Source of the DNA: SG8-30 sp037443885 | GTDB taxonomy: Bacteria; Pseudomonadota; Gammaproteobacteria; Steroidobacterales; Steroidobacteraceae | Direction of reading: 5' to 3' | Assembly: GCA_037443885.1 (NCBI GenBank) | Contig: JBBINN010000036.1 | Location: 1 to 19,819 of the forward strand | Length of the DNA stretch: 19,819 nucleotides | In this document: one piece after another, positions 14,463-19,819 of the stretch | Position numbering within the stretch: position 1 is the first letter of the stretch | Layout: each line of letters begins with the position of its first letter | The notes under the pieces: model-generated | Told to the model about the DNA's origin: nothing | Database searches by the model: none | The model's input: the letters and a program-made list of their open reading frames with translations, nothing else | Translations under genes and position numbers: made by a program

Positions 14463-16084
14463 AGCATCCGTTCGCCATCACGCTCGATCCCGGCTCGAGC
14501 CTCGCCAACCGCACCGGCGCCTGGCGCACGGTGCGGCCCGTCTACGTGGACCGGCTGCCGCCCTGCAACCACCGCTGTCCCGCGGGCGAGAACGTCCAGG
14601 GCTGGCTGTTCCACGCCGAGTCGGGCGACTACGAGGCGGCCTGGCGCGTCCTGACCCGGGACAATCCCTTCCCGGCCACCATGGGCCGCGTCTGCTACCA
14701 CCCCTGCGAGTCCGCCTGCAACCGGGGCCGCCTCGATGAGGCGGTGGGCATCAACGCGGTCGAGCGTTTCGTGGGCGACGAGGCGATCCGCCGCGGCTGG
14801 GCCTTCAAGCCGGTCGAGGTGCGCTCCGGCAAGCGCGTGCTGGTGGTCGGCGCAGGACCGTCGGGACTGTCGGCCGCGTATCACCTGGCACTCAAGGGCC
14901 ACGAGGTCGAGATTCACGAGGCCGGACCGGTCGCCGGCGGCATGATGCGCTTCGGCATCCCGGCCTACCGCCTGCCGCGCGACGTGCTCGAGGCCGAAAT
15001 CGCGCGGATCGCCGCGCTGGGGGTCGCCATCCGCCTCGACACGAAGGTTTCCGACCTGCTCGCGACGATGCGCGGCGGCGGCTTCGACGCTGCCTTCCTC
15101 GCCGTCGGGGCCCACCTCGCGAAGCGCGCGTACATTCCCGCAGGCAGTGCGGCGAAGATGCTCGACGCCGTGTCGGTGCTGCGCGGCATGGAGGGGGGCG
15201 AGCCACCCCAGCTCGGGCGGCGCGTGGTCGTCTACGGCGGCGGCAACACGGCGATCGACGTCGCCCGCACGGCGAAGCGCCTCGGTGCGACCGAGTCCAT
15301 CATCCTCTATCGCCGCACCCGCGACCGCATGCCGGCGCACGACTCGGAGCTCGAGGAGGCGCTCAAGGAGGGCGTGCTGGTCAAGTGGCTGTCCACCATC
15401 AAGCACGCCGAGGGCCAGGCCGTCACGGTCGAGCGAATGGAGCTCGACGAGGAGGGCAAGGCACGGCCCACGGGAGAGTTCGAGACGCTCGAGGCCGACT
15501 CGGTGGTACTCGCGCTCGGGCAGGACGTGGACCTCGGGCTGCTCGAGGGCATCCCCGGGCTCGAGCTCGAGGACGGCCTCGTCAGGGTCGGCCCCGACAT
15601 GATGACCGGTCACCCCGGCATATTCGCCGGTGGCGACATGGTGCCGGCCGAGCGCACCGTCACCGTGGCGATCGGCCACGGCAAGCAGGCCTCGCGGCAC
15701 ATCGACGCCTGGCTCGCGGGAAGCAGGCACGAGCCGCCGCCGCCTCACGAGCTCGCGACCTTCGACAAGCTGAACCCCTGGTACTACTCCGATGCGCCCA
15801 AGACCGTGGCGCCTATGCTCGACCTGGTGCGCCGGCAGTCCACCTTCGACGAGGTGTACGGCTCGCTCGACGAGCGCACCGCCGGCTACGAGGCACGCCG
15901 CTGCCTGTCCTGCGGCAACTGCTTCGAGTGCGACAACTGCTACGGCGTGTGCCCGGACAATGCCGTCATCAAGCGCGGGCCGGGTCAGCGCTACGAGTTC
16001 AACTACGACTACTGCAAGGGCTGCGGGCTGTGCGTGTCCGAGTGCCCCTGCGGCGCGATCAAGCAGGTGCCCGAGGAGATCTGA
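14459..16084 (+). CDS. GltD-like FAD/NAD(P) oxidoreductase fused to a two-cluster ferredoxin domain; electron-transfer subunit of the 2-oxoacid oxidoreductase
   Basis: The 541-residue chain has three parts. Residues 30-115 resemble the N-terminal Fe-S domain of GltD/NfnB (CNHRC at 36-40; GRVCYHPCESAC at 77-87), but with fewer first-block cysteines than classical GltD. Residues 120-420 hold an FAD site (VVGAGPSGLSAA, 130-140) and an NAD(P) site (YGGGNTAIDVAR, 259-270), with IFAGGDMV closing the FAD fold. Residues 480-535 are a ferredoxin: CLSCGNCFECDNCYGVCP (C482, C485, C488, C491, C494, C498) and CKGCGLCVSECP (C519, C522, C525, C529), enough for two [4Fe-4S] clusters with spare cysteines. As the fourth gene of the operon, coupled to beta, it probably passes electrons between the thiamine enzyme and NAD(P)H or ferredoxin. 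The nearest known parallel is the flavin epsilon subunit (PadH) of phenylglyoxylate:NAD oxidoreductase. Confidence 0.9.
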   Translation: MKHPFAITLDPGSSLANRTGAWRTVRPVYVDRLPPCNHRCPAGENVQGWLFHAESGDYEAAWRVLTRDNPFPATMGRVCYHPCESACNRGRLDEAVGINAVERFVGDEAIRRGWAFKPVEVRSGKRVLVVGAGPSGLSAAYHLALKGHEVEIHEAGPVAGGMMRFGIPAYRLPRDVLEAEIARIAALGVAIRLDTKVSDLLATMRGGGFDAAFLAVGAHLAKRAYIPAGSAAKMLDAVSVLRGMEGGEPPQLGRRVVVYGGGNTAIDVARTAKRLGATESIILYRRTRDRMPAHDSELEEALKEGVLVKWLSTIKHAEGQAVTVERMELDEEGKARPTGEFETLEADSVVLALGQDVDLGLLEGIPGLELEDGLVRVGPDMMTGHPGIFAGGDMVPAERTVTVAIGHGKQASRHIDAWLAGSRHEPPPPHELATFDKLNPWYYSDAPKTVAPMLDLVRRQSTFDEVYGSLDERTAGYEARRCLSCGNCFECDNCYGVCPDNAVIKRGPGQRYEFNYDYCKGCGLCVSECPCGAIKQVPEEI

Positions 16085-16097
16085 GCGCAGTTCAGAG

Positions 16098-16121
16098 CCG
16101 CCGCCCGAGAAGGCGGTCTTT
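16098..16121 (+). terminator. Weak Rho-independent-like terminator after the oxidoreductase operon
   Basis: CCGCC (16098-16102) can pair with GGCGG (16112-16116), plus an outer G-T wobble, and is followed at once by TCTTT. It begins 13 bases after the operon's stop codon. The stem is short and the loop nine bases long. The rest of the gap up to 16271 shows no gene and no clear signal. Confidence 0.35.
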
Positions 16122-16271
16122 CGCGCGCAGGTATCGGGGTCCGGCAGTGGTGCGAACGGCAGTCCGGCAGCGGGCCGGAGGCGCCTCCAGCAGCCACAGG
16201 CAGGCGACGACGGTCGCCCGGCAGGTCATCGAAACCATTGGCAGGGCCGGGATCACGGGGCCTCCCGGGGT

Positions 16272-17343
16272 TCAGCCCTGCGCGGGCCGGCGCAGGACGG
16301 CGACCAGCAGGGTCACGATGGTCAGGGGGATGACGAAGCCCAGCATGATGGACGAGTACGGCCCCAGCGCGGCGTGCTGCTTCGCTGCGAGGATGAGCCA
16401 CGCCACGTAGGCGGCGTAGTACAGGAGGAACAACACGCCTTCCCAGCGCTCGATCTCGCGGCCGGTCATGAACACGGGCAGGCAGGCGAGGGCGACGGCG
16501 AGCATCACCCACAGGTCGAAGTTGAGCGCCGCCTGCGGCACCGGCAGGCCGCCGAAGCCGGCTGCGCCGGCGACGACGGCGCCGAGCCCGGCGCAGCCGA
16601 GGATGTTGAAGACATTGCTGCCCACCACGTTGCCGACCGCGATGTCTCGTTCGCCGCGGAAGGCCGCCACCACGGAGGTCGCGACCTCCGGCATGGAGGT
16701 TCCGGCGGCGACGACGGTCAGGCCGATCACGAGCTCGCTCACGCCGAGCGTGCGCGCGAAGGCGACGGACGCGGTGACGAGCCAGTCCGAACCGAGCACC
16801 AGCAGCCCGAGTCCCGCGACGATCAGCGCGAGCTGCACCGGCATGCGCGAGTCCCAGCCGGCCTTCGCCGCCGGCGCCAGCGCGTCGGCGTACTCGGCAT
16901 GCGTCGCGGCAGTCTCTCGCCGCGACTGGCGGATGAGGAACACGGTGTAGGCGACCAGCGCCACGGCGAGCAGCGCGCCGTCGGTCAGCGACACCCGCCC
17001 GTCGAGGCTCATCACCAGCAGCGCCAGCGAGGCCGCGATCATGATCGGCACTTCCTGGCGGATGAGCTGCATGTGCACCACGAGCGGCGTGATGACCGCC
17101 GACAGGCCGAGCACGACCAGCACGTTGAAGATGTTGCTGCCGACGACGTTGCCGATCGCGAGGTCCGTCTGGCCGCCGGCGACGGCCCCGACCGACACCG
17201 CAAGCTCGGGCGAGCTCGTGCCGAAGGCGACGATGGTCAGGCCGACGACCAGCGGGGAGATGCCGAATGACAGCGCCGCGGACGAGGAGTTCGGCGCCGG
17301 CGATGAGCGCGGCCAGGCCGGCGAGGAACAGAAGGACGAACAA
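16272..17343 (-). pseudogene. Ca2+/cation:Na+ antiporter (CaCA family), frameshifted after the first membrane helix
   Basis: From a TTG at 17343 (AGGGAG lies nine bases upstream) the minus strand encodes FVLLFLAGLAALIAGAELLV, a normal first helix of a CaCA antiporter, then runs out of frame. The rest continues in another frame from about 17273: LSFGISPLVVGLTIVAFG, then both inverted alpha-repeats, VAFGTSSPELAVS with GNVVGSNIFNVL, and VAAGTSMPEVATS with GNVVGSNVFNIL. These repeats form the ion sites. The two halves are joined by a +1 shift at roughly 17271-17280 (a net loss of two bases or gain of one). Relatives usually have more residues between LLVRGA and the GIS motif, so a short deletion is likely. 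Either the gene is broken or the assembly is wrong here; the remainder (to 16272, about 335 codons) is intact with no other stops. Confidence 0.75.
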
Positions 17344-17426
17344 GCTGAGTGGCTCCCTGATGGCACCTGACGCGGCGCCCGATGCGCTGACCGGCCGTGG
17401 ATGCCGCGGCCGGCCCGCTCGCGCGC

Positions 17427-17432
17427 ACTATA
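17427..17432 (-). promoter_or_regulatory. Possible -10 element (TATAGT) upstream of the antiporter gene
   Basis: On the minus strand TATAGT (17432-17427) matches five of six bases of a -10 hexamer about 85 bases before the TTG start. It lies inside a GC-rich 148-base gap next to a CTGCAG-spaced repeat. No good -35 is visible 16-18 bases upstream, so confidence is low. Confidence 0.2.
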
Positions 17433-17484
17433 GCTGCAGCCTGCGCGCGCTGCAGCGCCGGGTCCGTGCCGCGGTGGCAGACCG

Positions 17485-17503
17485 CCGGCCGTCAGGCGGC
17501 CGG
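17485..17503 (-). terminator. Short GC hairpin overlapping the stop codon of the GGDEF-EAL gene
   Basis: CCGGCCG (17485-17491) and CGGCCGG (17497-17503) are exact complements around a five-base loop that contains part of the TGA stop. There is no T-run. It could slow termination or protect the 3' end. It may equally be coincidental in sequence this rich in G and C. Confidence 0.3.
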
Positions 17504-19204
17504 TTCGAGTTCGCGCGGTGTGTCGAACAGGGTTTCCAGCGGTTCCGGGCGGCCCAGCGCAAAGCCCTGCCCGAAGGTGATGCCGAGCGCGCGCAGGCGG
17601 TCGCGGATGGCGTCTGTCTCGACGTACTCCGCCACGGTCGCGATGCCCATGCTCTCGGCGAGCGCGGCGACCGCCTTGACGAGCGCCTCCGAGCGCCGGT
17701 TGTCGGTCATGTCGCGGACGTAGGAGCCGTCGAGCTTGATCGTGTCCACGTCGAGCGTCTTGAGGTAGGCGAGCGAATTGACGCCGGTGCCGAAGTCGTC
17801 GAGCGCGAAGTGGCAGCCGCGCGACTTCAGGCGGCGGATGAGGTCCTGCGGCCGCGCGAGGTCGGTGGCCGCGGCGGTCTCGGTGACCTCGAAAGACAGC
17901 CAGCGTCCGTCGACCGACATGGTGGCCATCTGCTTGAGCAGCCACTCGAGGAACCCGGCGTCGCATAGCGTCGGGCCGCTCAGGTTGATCGAGAAACGCA
18001 GCCCGGTGGAGTGGAAGCGGTCGCGCTGGGCGTCGAGCTTGCGGAAGGCCTCGCGCACCACGGCGCGGTCGATGAGCGGCAGGAGCTGGTACCGCGTGGC
18101 CGCCGACATGAACTCCGCCGGCTCGACGATGCGGCCGCTGGCATCGATGAACCGCGCCAGCAGCTCGTAGGCGACCGGCGGCGCCCCGGCCTCGGCGAGC
18201 GCCACGATGGGCTGGGCGTACAGGCACAGCCGGCCGTCGTCGAGCGCGTCGCGCAGATTTCCGACCATGAACACGTCGTCGAGCCGGCGCACCATGCTGT
18301 GGTCCGCCGCCTGGTATACCTCGACGCGGTTGCGGCCGCGCTCCTTGGCGGCCTTGCAGGCCAGCTCCGCGGCCGCCACCGCATGCTGCAGTTCAAGCTG
18401 CTGTCCTGCGAACGTCGCGACGCCCCACGAGATGGTGACGCCCACCGACTGGCCGGCGCCCGTGTCGTGACGGACGGCGATGCGCTCGCGAATGCGGTCG
18501 GCCACGGCGCGGCCCTGGGCGAGGGTGCAGCCGGGGAGCAGGACCGTGAACCGGTCGCCGGACAGCCGGGCCGCCAGGGCGTGCGGCGCGTCCAGGCACT
18601 CCAGGATGCAGGCGCCGATCTGCGCGATGATGCGGTCGCCGGCACTGAAACCGAGGCGGTCGTTGACCACATGCAGCTGGTCGATGTCGCCATAGAGCAC
18701 GCAGGCGGGGTTCGCCTGCTCCGCAGTGAGCAGCGTGGCGCGCGACTGCCGCTCGAAGGCGGGGTAGGTCAGCAGGCCGCTCAGCGCGTCGGCGTCGCCG
18801 CTGAACGCGGGCCCGAGCAGCAGTGCCGCACGGGAGGCCTGGCGCAGTGCGCGCTCGTCGAACGGTTCGGTGTCGGGCCGGGCGATGCCGACGAGCAGGC
18901 CCGCGAGGGTGCCAGCACCGTCGTGGAGCGGAACGCCGAGCACCCGGCACAGCAGGGGGCCGTCCGGGGTCAGGCGCACCCGGTTGCGCGTGAAGCCGCG
19001 GCCGGCCTCAACGGCCTCGCGGCAGAGCTGCTCGCCGAGACGATCCAGCTGCTCCCCGGCAAAGCGGCGGTCGTCCTCGTTCGCGGCCCAGCACAGCGAG
19101 GGCGAGCGCCCCGGAACGATCAGCGCGAGGGCGGTGCACCCGACCTGCGGGAACGCCGCGCGCAGGACGTCGAGCGCGGCCGCGGCGTGCAGGTCAACGG
19201 TCAC
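17492..19204 (-). CDS. GAF-like / degenerate GGDEF / EAL cyclic-di-GMP phosphodiesterase candidate
   Basis: The 570-residue cytoplasmic protein has no membrane segment. Residues 1-140 look like a small GAF-type sensor. Residues 145-300 form a GGDEF domain with a changed signature, LSGDRF (S215-F219) instead of GG(D/E)EF, and without the RxxD inhibitory site, so cyclase activity is unlikely. Residues 310-565 form an EAL domain whose metal and catalytic residues all look present: E347 (AYELLAR), N407 (SINLSG), E439 (FEVTET), D469-D470 (LDDFGTG), K490 (IKLDGS), E526 (VAEYVE) and Q546 (FGQGFALGRP). It therefore probably degrades cyclic di-GMP, perhaps with GTP or a ligand sensed by the front domains. 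The GTG start at 19204 is chosen because GGAGAGG lies six bases ahead. The open frame continues upstream to 19396, but that part resembles no domain and holds the inverted repeats. Confidence 0.9.
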   Translation of the reverse strand: MTVDLHAAAALDVLRAAFPQVGCTALALIVPGRSPSLCWAANEDDRRFAGEQLDRLGEQLCREAVEAGRGFTRNRVRLTPDGPLLCRVLGVPLHDGAGTLAGLLVGIARPDTEPFDERALRQASRAALLLGPAFSGDADALSGLLTYPAFERQSRATLLTAEQANPACVLYGDIDQLHVVNDRLGFSAGDRIIAQIGACILECLDAPHALAARLSGDRFTVLLPGCTLAQGRAVADRIRERIAVRHDTGAGQSVGVTISWGVATFAGQQLELQHAVAAAELACKAAKERGRNRVEVYQAADHSMVRRLDDVFMVGNLRDALDDGRLCLYAQPIVALAEAGAPPVAYELLARFIDASGRIVEPAEFMSAATRYQLLPLIDRAVVREAFRKLDAQRDRFHSTGLRFSINLSGPTLCDAGFLEWLLKQMATMSVDGRWLSFEVTETAAATDLARPQDLIRRLKSRGCHFALDDFGTGVNSLAYLKTLDVDTIKLDGSYVRDMTDNRRSEALVKAVAALAESMGIATVAEYVETDAIRDRLRALGITFGQGFALGRPEPLETLFDTPRELEPAA

Positions 19205-19509
19205 GGTCCGCCTCTCCGGGCGACGGTCGCCTGAGCATCTCGATCCTTCGGCCGGCACTGGGGCCGGTTGGCTCCGGACTTCCGGGAAGTCGTTGTCGGC
19301 GGGTAACTTACTGAGCCCGCCGGTTGCCGGTGGGAACCGTTTCTCACGGCGGGCCTGGGGCGGGCACCTCCGCGGAGGATCTGTGATGCCGATCACGCTC
19401 CGGGCGGAACGTGTCGCGCGGCCGCGGAGCGACGCTGGGGCAACAGGGTCGCCTCCGGTTCGGGCATCATTCGCCGCCGGGAATCCGCGAACCCGGGGTT
19501 GCCGTGGCC
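19205..19509. other. Non-coding divergent region rich in inverted repeats
   Basis: These 305 bases separate the GGDEF-EAL start (minus) from the AstE/AspA-like start (plus). I see no gene. They hold three inverted repeats: a 15-base one at 19277-19291, a GC hairpin at 19316-19334 (CCCGCCGG / CCGGTGGG, loop TTG) and a 12-base palindrome CCTCCGCGGAGG at 19367-19378. Around 19300-19345 the base composition is less GC-rich (GTAACTTACTGAG, GAACCGTTTCTC), a likely place for promoters, though no clear hexamer pair is visible. Confidence 0.5.
19277..19291. repeat. Perfect 7+1+7 inverted repeat (possible operator)
   Basis: GACTTCC and GGAAGTC flank a single G, giving a 15-base near-palindrome 73 bases upstream of the GGDEF-EAL start codon. 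The one-base spacer argues against an RNA hairpin and for a symmetric protein-binding site, but the binding factor is unknown. Confidence 0.4.
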
Positions 19510-19819
19510 ATGACCGATCGCCCGATACACGACGTGTTGCCGAGGGCCGGTGCTCGCAGCCTGCGCGTGCACCGCTTCGCCGGACTCGAGCTCGGCCCGC
19601 GGCTCATCGTGACGGGCGCCGTGCACGGCAACGAGACGGCCGGCACGGAGGCCATCCGCCGCGTGCTGGCCGAGCTCGACAGCGGGGAGATCGAGATCGT
19701 GCGTGGTTCCGCCAGTTTCGTGCCGGTCTGCAACCCGCTCGCGTACCGGCGCGGCACGCGCATGGGCGAGCGCAACCTCAACCGGCGGCTGCAGCCGACG
19801 GCCGACCCTGTGGAATACG
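19510..19819 (+). CDS. Succinylglutamate desuccinylase / aspartoacylase family zinc hydrolase (AstE/AspA-like), N-terminal part; runs off the right edge
   Basis: Starting at the ATG at 19510, 103 codons are open to the window edge. GAVHGNETAGTEAIRRVL carries the HxxE zinc pair (H39, E42). CNPLAYRRGTRMGERNLNRR is the following family motif with the substrate-binding arginines and NLNR. These features define the M14-like amidohydrolases that remove succinyl or acetyl groups from amino acids; many bacterial members are uncharacterised. The third zinc ligand and the end of the protein lie outside the window. An in-frame GTG at 19504 is an alternative start; the ribosome site is weak for both. It diverges from the GGDEF-EAL gene. 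Confidence 0.85.
   Translation, partial: MTDRPIHDVLPRAGARSLRVHRFAGLELGPRLIVTGAVHGNETAGTEAIRRVLAELDSGEIEIVRGSASFVPVCNPLAYRRGTRMGERNLNRRLQPTADPVEY

Noticed and set aside
17358..18227. Upstream extension of the antiporter's second frame into the GGDEF-EAL gene
   Set aside because: The translation upstream of LSFGISPL is not membrane-like and overlaps the EAL gene in another frame. The true N-terminus is in the other frame (17343-17274).
19386..19819. ATG at 19386 with a strong GGAGG seven bases upstream, opening a frame to the window edge
   Set aside because: The frame is Arg/Pro/Ala-rich and differs from that of the AstE/AspA-like gene, which has clear zinc-site motifs. The GGAGG is part of a palindrome. 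A leader peptide cannot be excluded but is not supported.
1..19819. CRISPR array, tRNA/rRNA, insertion sequence or phage genes
   Set aside because: No spaced direct repeats, cloverleaf-like sequence, transposase or integrase motif, or terminal inverted repeats were found by reading both strands.

Overview
The window is a G+C-rich (about 70% by eye) stretch of bacterial chromosome, densely packed with genes on both strands. The gene families point to a proteobacterium, probably a gammaproteobacterium. They include a MetA-pathway type outer-membrane protein, a Tat-signal aldo/keto reductase, a GGDEF-EAL protein, MenA and a subunit-type 2-oxoacid:ferredoxin oxidoreductase with a GltD-like partner. 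I cannot name a species. No tRNA, rRNA, transposase, integrase or CRISPR array was seen. The window opens inside one gene (a thiolase, minus strand) and ends inside another (an AstE/AspA-like zinc hydrolase, plus strand).

Layout, left to right. (1) 1-1898: a partial thiolase (minus) diverges from a Rieske non-haem iron oxygenase alpha subunit (plus). (2) 1909-4385: a lipoprotein with beta-lactamase / penicillin-recognising motifs (minus) diverges from an exported SphA/MetA-like outer-membrane protein (plus). (3) 4382-7517: a three-gene minus-strand cluster transcribed as NTP/NDP-exchange-type MFS transporter, menA, bile acid:Na+ symporter family protein. It is tightly spaced and the last two genes share a TGATG junction. 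(4) 7634-8578: a Tat-exported aldo/keto reductase (plus), separated from ppdK by a perfect 16-bp hairpin that probably serves as a bidirectional terminator. (5) 8652-16084: the metabolic core. ppdK (minus) diverges from a four-gene plus-strand operon: gamma, alpha and beta subunits of a 2-oxoacid:acceptor oxidoreductase, then a flavoprotein carrying GltD-like FAD and NAD(P) domains and a C-terminal two-cluster ferredoxin domain. (6) 16272-19204: a frameshifted Ca2+/Na+-antiporter-family gene and a GAF-like/GGDEF/EAL protein, both minus. (7) 19205-19509: a non-coding stretch rich in inverted repeats, followed by the start of the AstE/AspA-like gene.

The most coherent biology is in region 5. 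A CoA-dependent 2-oxoacid oxidoreductase and pyruvate,phosphate dikinase share a divergent promoter region. If the oxidoreductase uses pyruvate, the two interconvert acetyl-CoA, pyruvate and phosphoenolpyruvate. The attached flavoprotein suggests the oxidoreductase is wired directly to NAD(P)H as well as ferredoxin, resembling the epsilon subunit of phenylglyoxylate:NAD oxidoreductase (PadEFGHI). Here the ferredoxin and flavoprotein functions lie in one chain.

Two genes have reading-frame problems. The cation antiporter is shifted after its first membrane helix. menA has no standard start codon in frame before its conserved N-terminus. Both could be sequencing or assembly errors or real mutations, and this cannot be decided from the sequence alone.
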